Below are positions 43,237 through 52,966 of a DNA stretch of 64,000 nucleotides, piece after piece (the stretch's first letter is position 1; the number at the start of each line of letters is the position of its first letter). A program made the translations under genes and the position numbers. The stretch comes from Flavobacterium filum DSM 17961. Its GTDB lineage: Bacteria; Bacteroidota; Bacteroidia; Flavobacteriales; Flavobacteriaceae. The stretch covers positions 1 through 64,000 of the forward strand of contig NZ_AUDM01000009.1 of assembly GCF_000425465.1 (NCBI RefSeq), read 5' to 3'. The notes beneath the pieces are model-generated. The model was not told the DNA's origin. It worked only from the letters and a program-made list of their open reading frames with translations, and made no database searches.

Positions 43237-43920
43237 ATGGATGAAATGTCAAAACGAACCGACTTATTACATTATTTAGAATCTTTTATTACACAAGAAC
43301 GAAAAGATAAATTCAATACGGTTTTAAATAATAGAACATATCATTTTACTGTTGCCATTGAAGATGTATATCAAATGCATAATACGAGTGCGGTAATGCG
43401 TAGTTGTGATGTTTTTGGTATTCAAGACTTACATGTGATTGAACAAAAGTTTGCTAAAACCATTGATGGTGAAATAGCTCTAGGTGCTCAAAAATGGGTG
43501 GATGTTCATCGATATTCATCTTCAAAAGCATGTTTACAATCGTTAAAAGAAAAAGGCTATCAAATTATTGCAACTAGTCCGCACGAGGGTTCAAGCACGT
43601 TGGAAGATTATGATATTTCGCCTAAATCAGTTTTGTTTTTTGGTACTGAAAAAGAAGGGCTTTCTGACGCAATTTTGAAAAAAGCCGATGGTTATCTTAC
43701 AATTCCAATGGTTGGATTTTCAGAAAGTTTAAATATTTCGGTCGCTGCTGCGATTATCATGCAACAACTCACACAGCGTTTGCGAAGTTCTCCAATCAAG
43801 TGGCAGTTATCTGAAGAAGAAAAGATACTAAAACGATTGGATTGGGCGAGAAAATCAATTAAAGACATCCATCGAATTGAAGCTCGTTGGTGGGATGAAT
43901 TGGCTAAATTTGAATTGTAA
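43237..43920 (+). CDS. trmH: tRNA (guanosine-2'-O-)-methyltransferase
   Basis: TrmH methylates the 2'-OH of G18 in the tRNA D-loop. The 227-residue SPOUT protein shows motif 1 in NTSAVMRSCDVFGI, motif 2 in FGTEKEGLSDAIL and motif 3 in IPMVGFSESLNISVAAAI. Either ATG at 43237 or 43246 could start it. It ends flush with the convergent gene's stop, with no gap. Confidence 0.9.
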   Translation: MDEMSKRTDLLHYLESFITQERKDKFNTVLNNRTYHFTVAIEDVYQMHNTSAVMRSCDVFGIQDLHVIEQKFAKTIDGEIALGAQKWVDVHRYSSSKACLQSLKEKGYQIIATSPHEGSSTLEDYDISPKSVLFFGTEKEGLSDAILKKADGYLTIPMVGFSESLNISVAAAIIMQQLTQRLRSSPIKWQLSEEEKILKRLDWARKSIKDIHRIEARWWDELAKFEL

Positions 43921-44685
43921 TTATTTGCGTTTTAAGATGCGGTATTCTTCATAGCAATCGTTGATGGCATCTAAAACCTGCAAGTCATTTGCGGTTTTTA
44001 CAAACGATTCAGAATAGTTGCATCGCTCCAAAATTTCAGGAATTTCTTTTTTATCCACTCCAAGCATAATGGCTATCATTTCACGGTCAAACTTTTGTTC
44101 GAGAATGTTTCTTACCGTATCATCTTTTTTCATTTCCCTCAATTTTCGTAGCTCCTGAGGTTTTTTTCCAAAGAAATTATACAGCATATCGGTTGGATTA
44201 AAGATTGAACCTAACACTCTATTAAATGCATTTGGGGAATATTCACCTGCTTCATAACCATATGACAATCCGGAAATTCCGTAGCGATAATTCTCCTTAA
44301 CGGGAATGTGTTTCGCGTCAATTTGAAGATAACCGGTTAGATTATAAGGAGTAACAACTACTTCCTCTAACGCGATTGCTTTTTCAGTTAAGCGGATTTG
44401 TGTGTTTTTAGATTTTATCCAGTCATTGGTCACTTTCACACGAAGTGATTGAAATCCAACAATTGATAAGTGAAGCGTGTCATTCACCCTAACATCTATT
44501 TCAAAGTAGCCTTTATCGTTTGTTGTTGCTCCTCTAACCGAATTTAAATTCAGAATATTTACGTTCGTTAAGGGTTTGGAATCACTATCGTTTAAAACCG
44601 TAGCCGAAACTTTATCTGTTCTAACTGATGTTTGTGCAAAAGTGTGAAGGGAGAGTAAAAACAAAAAAACTACAAAATATTTCAT
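43921..44685 (-). CDS. Carboxypeptidase-regulatory-like domain protein, exported
   Basis: A 254-residue protein with a signal peptide (MKYFVVFLFLLSLHTFAQ). Residues 25-110 form a CarboxypepD_reg-like beta sandwich (VSATVLNDSDSKPLTNVNIL, GATTNDKGYFEIDV, LHLSIVGFQSLRVKV) ending with ALEEVVVTPYNL, the motif that leads into the plug of TonB-dependent receptors. Here no receptor follows; the rest is a charged helical region. It is a free-standing member seen often in flavobacteria. Role unknown. Confidence 0.82.
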   Translation of the reverse strand: MKYFVVFLFLLSLHTFAQTSVRTDKVSATVLNDSDSKPLTNVNILNLNSVRGATTNDKGYFEIDVRVNDTLHLSIVGFQSLRVKVTNDWIKSKNTQIRLTEKAIALEEVVVTPYNLTGYLQIDAKHIPVKENYRYGISGLSYGYEAGEYSPNAFNRVLGSIFNPTDMLYNFFGKKPQELRKLREMKKDDTVRNILEQKFDREMIAIMLGVDKKEIPEILERCNYSESFVKTANDLQVLDAINDCYEEYRILKRK

Positions 44686-44771
44686 ATGCTTATTTAACGG
44701 TTTAAAAGTAATAAATCACACGAATATATTTTGTAGTTTCTGTTTAATTATAAGAAAATTAACAATTGTGG

Positions 44772-46637
44772 TTAACTTCTTCTTGGGCGTCTGCTTTTAG
44801 CAGCTTCAAATGATCGGCTTGCCGGTCGGTCTCCTTCAGAACGTCTTGGTCTTTCTGATGAACCGCCTTCTCTTCGTGGTCTAAACCCACCTTCTTTTCG
44901 GTCGTTTCTTGGAGCACCGCTACCTTCTTTTCTTGGACCGAAACCACCACTTCGTGAACCGGATCTTTCTCCTCTGAATCCGCCACCACCAGAGTTTCTG
45001 CCGTTATGGTCTCTTCTTCCGCCACCGTCATTTTTAGAAATTTCAACATTGATACGTCTTCCTTCTAATTCCATTCCGTTAAGAATGTTCATTACTTTAT
45101 CGGTATGCTCAACATCGGTATTAAAGAAAGAGAAACCTTCTTTTACATCTACTTTATACACATCTTCACGGCCTAATTCTAATGTATCACGCAAGAAATC
45201 TTTCAATTGCATCCAATCAAAATTATCTCTGGAACCGATGTTAACAAAGAAACGAGTTGCACCAGAAGTATTTTCTCTCGCACCTCTTTCTTCTCTTCGG
45301 TCTGAACCGGAACTTTGAGAAGATAAATCTTTGTTCTTTTTATAGTAATTAATGAATCGGTTAAATTCTACCGATACCATTTTCTTAATTAATTCTTCTT
45401 TTGACAGTCCTTCTAACACGTCATTAATAGCAGGAAGATAGCTGTCAATTTCGTGATCTACTTCTGTATCTTTAATTTTAGTAGCTAAATGCAACAATTG
45501 AATTTCGCAGATTTCTATACCGGAAGGAATTGTTTTTTCTTCAAATTTTTGTTTGATGATTTTTTCGATAGACGAAATTTTGCGTAACTCACTTTTCGTA
45601 ACAATTACGATTGAAGTTCCTAATTTTCCGGCACGTCCGGTTCTTCCTGAACGGTGGTTATAGGTTTCAATTTCATCTGGTAATTGGTAATTGATAACGT
45701 GTGTTACATTATCTACATCAATTCCACGAGCTGCCACATCGGTCGCAACTAACATTTGAATTTGACGACCACGGAATGATTTCATTACGCTATCACGTTG
45801 AGCTTGCGACAAATCTCCGTGAAGAGCGGCAGCATTGTACCCATCTTCAATTAGTTTTTCCGCTACATGTTGTGTATCTCTTTTGGTACGACAAAAAATA
45901 ACGGAAAATATATCCGGATTAGCATCTGCCAAACGTTTTAACGCTTCATATCGGTCTCTTGCGTTCACCAAATAAAATTCGTGTGAAACTGTAGCCGAAC
46001 CTGAGTTTTTGGTACCCACCGTAATTTCTTGCGGTTCCACCATGAATTTTTTTGCAATTCTGGACACTTCAGCCGGCATCGTTGCAGAAAATAACCAAGT
46101 GTTTTTTTCATCAGGGGTTGTTGAAAGGATGCTTACAATGTCTTCATAGAATCCCATGTTCAACATTTCATCTGCTTCATCCAGGATGCAATAATTAATT
46201 TGAGAAATATTTACATATCCTCTGTTAATCATATCTTGCATTCTTCCGGGAGTTGCCACAATAATTTGAGCACCTCTTTTTACTTCACGAGCTTGTTCAG
46301 AAATACTTGCACCACCGTAAACGGCTACTACATTGATTCCTTTTTCGTATTTAGAATACAATTTTAATTCATTCGTAATTTGCAAACAAAGTTCACGCGT
46401 AGGGGATAAAATTAAGGCTTGTGTATTTCTATTTTCGGCTTCTATTTTTTGAATCAGCGGGAAACCAAATGCCGCTGTTTTACCTGTTCCTGTTTGAGCT
46501 AAGGCAACTAAGTCTGTTTCATTTTCTAATAAAACCGGAATCGCTTTTTGCTGTACTTCTGATGGATTTTCAAATCCAAGGTCTTTAATCGCGAGCAGTA
46601 GCGATTCTTTAAGACCTAATTGTTCAAATTTATTCAT
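44772..46637 (-). CDS. DEAD-box RNA helicase with RG-rich tail
   Basis: The 621-residue protein has the helicase motifs AQTGTGKTAAF (I), PTREL (Ia), DEAD (II), SATMP (III), ARGIDVDNV (V) and HRSGRTGRAG (VI). A DbpA-type RNA-binding domain (TRFFVNIGSRDNFDW to NVEISKNDG, about 460-540) and a disordered tail rich in Arg, Gly and Ser follow. This is the CsdA/DeaD plan; roles in ribosome assembly, RNA decay or cold growth are likely. It is divergent from rpsA. A -7-like TACCTTTG (46658-46665, minus strand) precedes the start. Confidence 0.92.
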   Translation of the reverse strand: MNKFEQLGLKESLLLAIKDLGFENPSEVQQKAIPVLLENETDLVALAQTGTGKTAAFGFPLIQKIEAENRNTQALILSPTRELCLQITNELKLYSKYEKGINVVAVYGGASISEQAREVKRGAQIIVATPGRMQDMINRGYVNISQINYCILDEADEMLNMGFYEDIVSILSTTPDEKNTWLFSATMPAEVSRIAKKFMVEPQEITVGTKNSGSATVSHEFYLVNARDRYEALKRLADANPDIFSVIFCRTKRDTQHVAEKLIEDGYNAAALHGDLSQAQRDSVMKSFRGRQIQMLVATDVAARGIDVDNVTHVINYQLPDEIETYNHRSGRTGRAGKLGTSIVIVTKSELRKISSIEKIIKQKFEEKTIPSGIEICEIQLLHLATKIKDTEVDHEIDSYLPAINDVLEGLSKEELIKKMVSVEFNRFINYYKKNKDLSSQSSGSDRREERGARENTSGATRFFVNIGSRDNFDWMQLKDFLRDTLELGREDVYKVDVKEGFSFFNTDVEHTDKVMNILNGMELEGRRINVEISKNDGGGRRDHNGRNSGGGGFRGERSGSRSGGFGPRKEGSGAPRNDRKEGGFRPRREGGSSERPRRSEGDRPASRSFEAAKSRRPRRS

Positions 46638-47027
46638 ATAATCTTTTAAATTGGGTGCAAAGGTAGGTTTTAAAAACCATAATAACTAATTTTTAAGTTA
46701 CTGATAAACAATTATTTATATTTTTATAATTATTTTGATTATTGTAAATGCAGTTAATTTTGTAAAAATTTGTTTCAAAAATGATATAATTATCTCTAAA
46801 AACTGGGATAATTTGAAGAAAAAGTGAGGTGTAAAAATTTTAAATAATAAACCTCTATAAATGCCTGAAAAATAGTTTTGTAAATCGAAATATTGTTTGT
46901 ACTTTTGCACACCTTTTGGCGGAGAAGAGTTTCCATTGGGTATAAACCATTTATGTAAAACAACTTCTGCTGTTTTCTATCGCATTAAGAAACTCAAGAG
47001 AACACAGAATACAAATTTTTTATCAGC
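46638..47027. other. Divergent control region of the RNA helicase and rpsA
   Basis: The gap holds a helicase-side -7 box (46658-46665), about 200 AT-rich bases without visible genes, the rpsA promoter (46877-46907) and an rpsA leader of roughly 115 bases. I see no clear ribosomal-protein leader fold, but an autoregulatory S1 site could lie there. Confidence 0.6.
46877..46907 (+). promoter_or_regulatory. rpsA promoter, consensus Bacteroidetes type
   Basis: TTTG (46877-46880), 19 bases, then TACTTTTG (46900-46907): an exact match to the TTTG-N19-TAnnTTTG consensus of the primary Bacteroidetes sigma factor. It would give a leader of about 115 bases. Confidence 0.85.
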
Positions 47028-48803
47028 ATGTCTGAATTATTAAAAGAACAAGAAGCGTTTTTAGCTAACTTTAACTGGCATAACTTCCAAGAAGGAATTG
47101 ATGCAGTAGATGAGAAAAACTTAAGAGAATTTGAAGAGTTAGTTGCTAAGACCTTCATTTCAACGGACAGTGACGAGGTAGTAATGGGAACAGTAGTTCG
47201 TATTACAGATCGTGATGCAATCGTTGACATTAACGCGAAATCAGAAGGAGTTATCTCTTTAAATGAATTCCGTTACAATCCACACTTAAAAGTGGGTGAC
47301 AAAGTAGAAGTATTAATCGACGTTCGTGAAGACAGAACAGGTCAATTAGTATTATCGCACAGAAAAGCAAGAACAATCAAAGCATGGGATCGCGTTATTG
47401 CTGCTAACGAAAGCGGTGAAATCGTGAATGGTTTTGTAAAATGCAGAACAAAAGGTGGTATGATTGTAGATGTTTTCGGAATCGAAGCATTCTTACCAGG
47501 TTCGCAAATTGATGTGAAACCAATCCGTGACTACGATCAATATGTGAACAAAATGATGGAGTTTAAAGTGGTAAAAATCAATCACGAATTCAAAAACGTG
47601 GTCGTTTCTCACAAAGCTCTTATCGAAGCTGATATTGAAGTTCAGAAAAAAGAAATCATTGGTCAATTAGAAAAAGGACAAGTATTAGAAGGTGTGGTGA
47701 AAAACATTACTTCTTATGGTGTGTTTATTGACTTAGGTGGTGTTGATGGATTAATCCACATTACTGACCTTTCTTGGTCAAGAATCAATCACCCAAGCGA
47801 AGTTCTTGAATTAGATCAAAAATTAAACGTAGTAATTCTTGATTTTGATGATGAGAAAACAAGAATCCAACTAGGATTAAAACAATTAAACGCTCACCCA
47901 TGGGATGCTTTAGATGCTAAAATTCAAGTAGGAGATAAAGTAAAAGGTAAAGTAGTTGTAATCGCTGATTACGGAGCTTTCATTGAAGTAGCTGAAGGTG
48001 TTGAAGGTTTAATTCACGTTTCTGAAATGTCTTGGTCAACACATTTACGTTCTGCTCAAGATTTCATGAAAATTGGAGATGAAGTAGAAGCAGTTATCTT
48101 AACTTTAGACAGAGACGAAAGAAAAATGTCTTTAGGTATCAAGCAAATGACGCAAGATCCATGGACGGATATTACGGCTAAATACCCAGTTGGTTCAAAA
48201 CACACAGGTATCGTAAGAAACTTTACAAACTTTGGAATCTTTGTTGAATTAGAAGAAGGAATTGATGGTTTAATTTATATCTCCGATTTATCTTGGACGA
48301 AAAAAATCAAACATCCATCTGAATTCATTAACGTAGGTGAAAAATTAGATGTGGTAGTATTAGAGTTAGATGTTGAAGGACGTAAATTATCATTAGGTCA
48401 CAAACAAACTACTGATAACCCATGGGATAAACATGAAGATGCTTATGCTGTTGGAACTATCCACAACGGAACTATCGCTGAAATTGTTGACAAAGGTGCA
48501 ACTGTTGATTTTGGTGATGATGTAGTAGCGTTTGTTCCTGCACGTCATTTAGAAAAAGAAGACGGTAAGAAATTGAAAAAAGGTGACGCAGCTGACTTTA
48601 AAGTAATTGAGTTCAACAAAGAATTCAAAAGAGTAGTTGCTTCTCATACCGCTATCTTCAGAGAAGAAGAGGAGAAAAATGTGAAAGCTGCTACAGAATC
48701 TGTTGCTGCTAACAACAATACTAATGCTCCTGCTCAAACGCTAGGTGAAAACAACCAAATTTTAGCGGACTTAAAAGCTAAAATGGAAAAAGGAGAAAAA
48801 TAA
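47028..48803 (+). CDS. rpsA: 30S ribosomal protein S1
   Basis: The 591-residue protein has six S1 domains (about residues 55-120, 140-205, 220-290, 305-375, 390-460, 475-540), with repeats such as GVVKNITSYGVFIDLGGVDGLIHITDLSW. It helps the 30S subunit bind and unfold mRNA, which matters in Bacteroidetes where Shine-Dalgarno pairing is weak. The first ~50 residues (SELLKEQEAFLANFNWHNF) are a flavobacterial N-terminal extension. A terminator follows. Confidence 0.96.
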   Translation: MSELLKEQEAFLANFNWHNFQEGIDAVDEKNLREFEELVAKTFISTDSDEVVMGTVVRITDRDAIVDINAKSEGVISLNEFRYNPHLKVGDKVEVLIDVREDRTGQLVLSHRKARTIKAWDRVIAANESGEIVNGFVKCRTKGGMIVDVFGIEAFLPGSQIDVKPIRDYDQYVNKMMEFKVVKINHEFKNVVVSHKALIEADIEVQKKEIIGQLEKGQVLEGVVKNITSYGVFIDLGGVDGLIHITDLSWSRINHPSEVLELDQKLNVVILDFDDEKTRIQLGLKQLNAHPWDALDAKIQVGDKVKGKVVVIADYGAFIEVAEGVEGLIHVSEMSWSTHLRSAQDFMKIGDEVEAVILTLDRDERKMSLGIKQMTQDPWTDITAKYPVGSKHTGIVRNFTNFGIFVELEEGIDGLIYISDLSWTKKIKHPSEFINVGEKLDVVVLELDVEGRKLSLGHKQTTDNPWDKHEDAYAVGTIHNGTIAEIVDKGATVDFGDDVVAFVPARHLEKEDGKKLKKGDAADFKVIEFNKEFKRVVASHTAIFREEEEKNVKAATESVAANNNTNAPAQTLGENNQILADLKAKMEKGEK

Positions 48804-48822
48804 TAACGCTCTTTTATACATT

Positions 48823-48857
48823 AAAAATCCCTCTACGAAAGTGGAGGGATTTTTTTT
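48823..48857 (+). terminator. rpsA terminator
   Basis: TCCCTCTAC and GTGGAGGGA pair around GAAA (one wobble), extended by A-T pairs and followed by a run of eight or more T. Confidence 0.92.
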
Positions 48858-48883
48858 GGTCTATAGTTACTAATCACTAATTA

Positions 48884-49600
48884 CTAGTTATAATACTTGC
48901 TCAACCAAATGTCTTCATTAAAACTTTTACCTTGCCATAAGCAATAGTATAGAGCAATTCCCATTACAGACTTTAGCATAAAAAGGAAAGTTACTAAACT
49001 CATGACACTATGACTGGTTTTTCCGAAAATATTTTGGGGCAAAAGGGCGGTTAATAAAAGGCTGACTACAACCAATAGTACAATGAAATTCCCCATTGAT
49101 TTGAATGGCTTCATGGCTATTTTTCGTAACGGATGAATATCATTTCCCCATTTATGAATTAAGTAATAATAGCCATTACCAATGGGAGCAAATAACAGAG
49201 GATCATCATAATTTTCTAACTTGAATAATTTTGATGGAGCCATGATTCTAAATCCTTCTAACTTTGTGGCATGTTCTTTTTCTAATCGATGAATAATAGA
49301 AATAGCTTCTTCCGGGATAGTTCCTTTAAATAAATGGCTATCTAAAAAACGCAATCGATAATCAATACAAAGACTTTTGATTTGCGATAAATGAAAAATT
49401 TTCTCCGTTTCCAATTTATCAAAGATAAAAGCATTATGATTTGTTGAAGATTTGGCAGAAAGAGAGGATTTTATTTCTTCTCGTTTTGCTTCATTTTCGG
49501 CTAATATCTGCTTAATCTCCGCTAGGAGGTCATCTTCTGAAACAGATTTTTTGGTTAATTCAGTTAACTCGGTTAGTAGATTCTTTCTATTTAAAAGCAT
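48884..49600 (-). CDS. Hypothetical membrane protein
   Basis: The ATG at 49600 (MLLNRKNLLTELTELTKK) gives 238 residues. The N-terminal half is helical and charged, with a coiled-coil-like segment (DDLLAEIKQILAENEAKREEIKSS as pattern). Residues 165-230 have two membrane helices (GNFIVLLVVVSLLLTALLP and VMSLVTFLFMLKSVMGIALYY). A segment HKWGNDIHPLRKIAMKPF precedes the first helix. No family recognised. Confidence 0.65.
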   Translation of the reverse strand: MLLNRKNLLTELTELTKKSVSEDDLLAEIKQILAENEAKREEIKSSLSAKSSTNHNAFIFDKLETEKIFHLSQIKSLCIDYRLRFLDSHLFKGTIPEEAISIIHRLEKEHATKLEGFRIMAPSKLFKLENYDDPLLFAPIGNGYYYLIHKWGNDIHPLRKIAMKPFKSMGNFIVLLVVVSLLLTALLPQNIFGKTSHSVMSLVTFLFMLKSVMGIALYYCLWQGKSFNEDIWLSKYYN

Positions 49601-49794
49601 TTTTAAATGGATTAAGTTGTGAACAAGCAATCATTTCAATTATATCTAAAGTATTGAAATATATACAATTGTCAAAAAAACTAATCACTTTTTTGATTCT
49701 ATTCAAATGATAAATAATTGTTAAATTTTTTTCTTCCAAAACTCTTCTGAACTTTTCCTCGTAATTCCATTCATATAACTTTAAAAAAAATAAT

Positions 49795-50364
49795 ATGAAA
49801 ACGAAAAGAAATGTAACAAGTGTAGTAATGACTTTTGTCTTACTGTTTAGTGTAGTAACTTTTGCACAAAGCAAAGAAAAAACGGTTCAGGTTGGTGGAG
49901 CTCCGATGTATCCCAGCAAAAACATTGTTGAAAATGCCGTCAATTCCAAAGACCATACTACTTTGGTAGCAGCGGTAAAAGCCGCCGGTTTAGTAGAAAC
50001 ATTACAAAGTAAAGGGCCATTTACTGTTTTTGCTCCAACCAATGCAGCGTTTGAGAAATTGCCAAAAGGAACAGTTGAGACCTTGCTAAAACCGGAAAAC
50101 ATTAAAACTTTACAAACGATTTTAACCTATCATGTTTTGCCCGGAAAGTTTAGTGCAGCGGATATAGTTGCAGCAATTAAAGCCGGAAATGGTAAAGCGG
50201 AATTTAAAACAGTAAGCGGTGGAAAATTAACGGCTATGCTAAAAGGAAAAGATGTGATTCTTTCCGATGAAAACGGTGGAAAATCAAAAGTAACCATTTC
50301 AGATGTAAATCAATCAAACGGTGTGATTCACGTTGTTGATGCTGTGGTTACTCCAAAATCATAA
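49795..50364 (+). CDS. Fasciclin domain protein, exported
   Basis: A 189-residue protein with a signal peptide (up to VVTFAQ) and one fasciclin (FAS1) domain from about residue 45 to the end: DHTTLVAAVKAAGLVETL, GPFTVFAPTNAAFEKLP, LTYHVLPG and the final NGVIHVVDAVVTP. FAS1 domains act in adhesion at the cell surface. Single-domain exported forms are common in Bacteroidetes. Confidence 0.93.
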   Translation: MKTKRNVTSVVMTFVLLFSVVTFAQSKEKTVQVGGAPMYPSKNIVENAVNSKDHTTLVAAVKAAGLVETLQSKGPFTVFAPTNAAFEKLPKGTVETLLKPENIKTLQTILTYHVLPGKFSAADIVAAIKAGNGKAEFKTVSGGKLTAMLKGKDVILSDENGGKSKVTISDVNQSNGVIHVVDAVVTPKS

Positions 50365-50390
50365 ATTTTACATTCGAATTTTGACAAAAA

Positions 50391-50424
50391 AAAAGACCAC
50401 GATTTCAAAATTGTGGTCTTTTTT
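50391..50424. terminator. Bidirectional terminator between fasciclin gene and pheT
   Basis: AAAAGACCAC and GTGGTCTTTT form a perfect 10-bp stem, with T runs on either strand. It serves both convergent genes. Confidence 0.92.
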
Positions 50425-50427
50425 AAT

Positions 50428-52848
50428 TTATCTCAATACAGCTCCAACTTCTTTTTCAAAATGTTGCTGTAGCTTACTCATAATTTTATCAATTTGTTCG
50501 TCAGTCAGCGTTTTGGTCGTATCTTGAATAATAAAACTCAATGCATACGATTTTTTACCATCTGGAAGATTCTTTCCTTCATAAACATCAAACAACTGAA
50601 TTTCTTTTAATAGATTTTTTTCTGAAGAACGTGCAATGGCATATAATTGATCAAAAGAAATATTTTTATCCAATAATAAGGATAAATCTCTTCTAACCTC
50701 AGGATATTTTGGAATATCTTGGTACTTAATTTTAATAGAAATTAATTTTAAAATCAAATTCCAGTTAAAATCAGCATAAAAAACCTCCTGTTTGATATCG
50801 AAATATTTTAAGATGGATTTTTTAACGGTACCCATTTCAACCAAAACATCATTTCCAATTGCCAACGCAATTCCTTCATTAAATACATCGTTCGTTACCG
50901 GAATAGTTTGCGTTTTGGTCAATGAAAGTCGAGTAAGAATCGATTGAACATAACCTTTAAATAAAAAGAAATCACTAGCTTTTTGAGGTGTTGTCCAATT
51001 TTCTGCCTGACGATTTCCGCTCACAAACAAGGATAAATGCTTGTTTTCTTCATAACCGGACGGCATTTTGTGATAACTTTTTCCAAATTCAAATAATTTT
51101 AAATCTGCATTTCTGCGATTGATGTTATAAGAAACCGCTTCAAGACCAGAAAACAATAAGGATTGACGCATGGCTGATAAATCATTGCTCAACGGATTTA
51201 ACATCATTACGTTAAATTCTTCTTTTAACTTTTCCGATAATTTTACATAATCCGGTGAGGTTAAGGAATTCGCCATCATTTCATGGAATCCTAACGAATT
51301 CAATTGAGCGGCAATACTATTTTGAACTTTATAATCTTCTGTTCGGGAAGAATTGGAAACAGTTGCGTTTAATTTTTTTGAAAACTGAACGTTGTTGTAT
51401 CCATATACGCGAAGAATTTCTTCAATTACATCAATTTCACGTTGTACATCTACGCGGTAAGCCGGAATAATTAATCCTAAACCGGCATCGGAAACACTGT
51501 TCACTTTAATATCTAAAGAAACCAAAATCTTTTTGATGGTTTCTTTTGGAATTTCTTGACCGATCAATTTATTAACTTTATTAAAGTTCAATAAAACGGT
51601 AAAATCTTCAATTTTTTTAGGATAAATATCAATCAAATCAGAAGTAATTTCACCTCCTGCAATTTCTTTGATTAAAATAGCTGCTCTTTTTAGAGCATAT
51701 TCAGTAATGGTTGGATCGATTCCTCTTTCAAAACGGAATGAAGCATCGGTACTTAATCCATGTCTTTTTGCCGTTTTACGAATAGAAACCGGATTAAAAT
51801 ATGCACTCTCTAAAAAGATATTCGTAGTGTTTTCAGAAACTCCGGATTCTTTTCCGCCAAAAACACCGGCTATACAAAGCGGACCTTTTTCATCACAAAT
51901 CATTAAATCTTCTTCATGAAGAATACGTTCTACATCATCTAGTGTTTTGAATTTTGTTCCGGCCGCAACTGTTTTTACAATAATTTTTCCGTGAATTTTT
52001 GATGCATCAAAAGCATGTAACGGTTGACCTAATTCATGTAAAACGTAATTGGTAGCATCAACAATATTGTTTTTTGGAGTTAGTCCGATGGCTTTTAGTC
52101 TATTTTGTAACCAATCTGGAGATGGTTTCACATTAATTCCTGAAATAGTTATTCCGCAATAACGTGGTGCTAATTTTGCATCTTTCACTTCTGCATCAAT
52201 CTTCAAAGTGCGTTTATCTACTCTAAAACTGGTTACCGAAGGTGTAATTAATTCCGGTTGCATATTTCTCTGCACCAATCCGGCTCTCAAATCACGGGCA
52301 ACTCCCATGTGAGACATGGCATCAGCACGGTTGGGTGTTAGACCAATTTCAAAAACTTCATCATTTTCAACATTTAAGACTTTTGCTAAAGGCGTTCCAA
52401 TTTTGATAGTAGTATCTAAAATCATAATGCCATCATGATTGTCGCCCAAGCCTAATTCATCTTCAGCACAAATCATTCCGTGGCTATCTTGTCCGCGAAT
52501 TTTTCCTTTCTTAATTTGAAATTCGTTTCCTTCTTTGTCAAATAAAAGGGTTCCAATTGTAGCAACCGGCACTTTTTGTCCCACGCCAACATTCGGAGCT
52601 CCGCACACAATTTGAACAGGATTTCCATCGCCTAAATCAACGGTTGTAACTTTTAATCGGTCAGCATCAGGATGTTGGACACAGGTTTTAACTTCACCAA
52701 CAATGATTCCTTCCAATCCGCCTTTTACAGATTGAAATTTTTCTACAATTTCAACTTCTAACCCTAAATCGGTTAGTAAAGCCGCAGTTTCTTCGGAAGG
52801 TAAATCTAATTTGATAAATTGTTTCAGCCAGTTATAGGAAATACGCAT
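50428..52848 (-). CDS. pheT: Phenylalanine--tRNA ligase beta subunit
   Basis: The 806-residue beta subunit has, in order, an N-terminal B1 and EMAP-like tRNA-binding domain (EGIIVGEVKTCVQHPDADRLKVT), B3/B4 editing domain, B5 domain (LIDIYPKKI), a catalytic-like core (NSLTSPDYVKL, MLNPLSNDLSAMRQSLL) and a C-terminal FDX-ACB anticodon-binding domain (YPEVRRDLSLLLDK). It pairs with PheS, which is encoded elsewhere. A -7-like TATCTTTG (minus, 52872-52879) lies upstream. Confidence 0.96.
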   Translation of the reverse strand: MRISYNWLKQFIKLDLPSEETAALLTDLGLEVEIVEKFQSVKGGLEGIIVGEVKTCVQHPDADRLKVTTVDLGDGNPVQIVCGAPNVGVGQKVPVATIGTLLFDKEGNEFQIKKGKIRGQDSHGMICAEDELGLGDNHDGIMILDTTIKIGTPLAKVLNVENDEVFEIGLTPNRADAMSHMGVARDLRAGLVQRNMQPELITPSVTSFRVDKRTLKIDAEVKDAKLAPRYCGITISGINVKPSPDWLQNRLKAIGLTPKNNIVDATNYVLHELGQPLHAFDASKIHGKIIVKTVAAGTKFKTLDDVERILHEEDLMICDEKGPLCIAGVFGGKESGVSENTTNIFLESAYFNPVSIRKTAKRHGLSTDASFRFERGIDPTITEYALKRAAILIKEIAGGEITSDLIDIYPKKIEDFTVLLNFNKVNKLIGQEIPKETIKKILVSLDIKVNSVSDAGLGLIIPAYRVDVQREIDVIEEILRVYGYNNVQFSKKLNATVSNSSRTEDYKVQNSIAAQLNSLGFHEMMANSLTSPDYVKLSEKLKEEFNVMMLNPLSNDLSAMRQSLLFSGLEAVSYNINRRNADLKLFEFGKSYHKMPSGYEENKHLSLFVSGNRQAENWTTPQKASDFFLFKGYVQSILTRLSLTKTQTIPVTNDVFNEGIALAIGNDVLVEMGTVKKSILKYFDIKQEVFYADFNWNLILKLISIKIKYQDIPKYPEVRRDLSLLLDKNISFDQLYAIARSSEKNLLKEIQLFDVYEGKNLPDGKKSYALSFIIQDTTKTLTDEQIDKIMSKLQQHFEKEVGAVLR

Positions 52849-52913
52849 TTTTATTCGGTGTTTAAAGCTCGCAAAGATAAGTAATGAAATACTTTTTGCA
52901 TAATTTTAACCAT

Positions 52914-52945
52914 AAAAAAAGGTCACATTTTTAAGATGTAACCTA
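52914..52945 (-). terminator. Terminator after the 53.5 kb lipoprotein gene
   Basis: On the minus strand AGGTTACAT and ATGTGACCT pair (one mismatch) and are followed by seven T residues. It separates the lipoprotein gene from pheT. Confidence 0.75.
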
Positions 52946-52966
52946 TATGTTTTTTTGTTTTTTATT

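Noticed and set aside
44759..45049. Minus-strand frame rich in E, V and K overlapping the helicase C-terminus
   Set aside because: It is an alternate reading of the repetitive RG-coding DNA; the helicase frame is clearly the real one.
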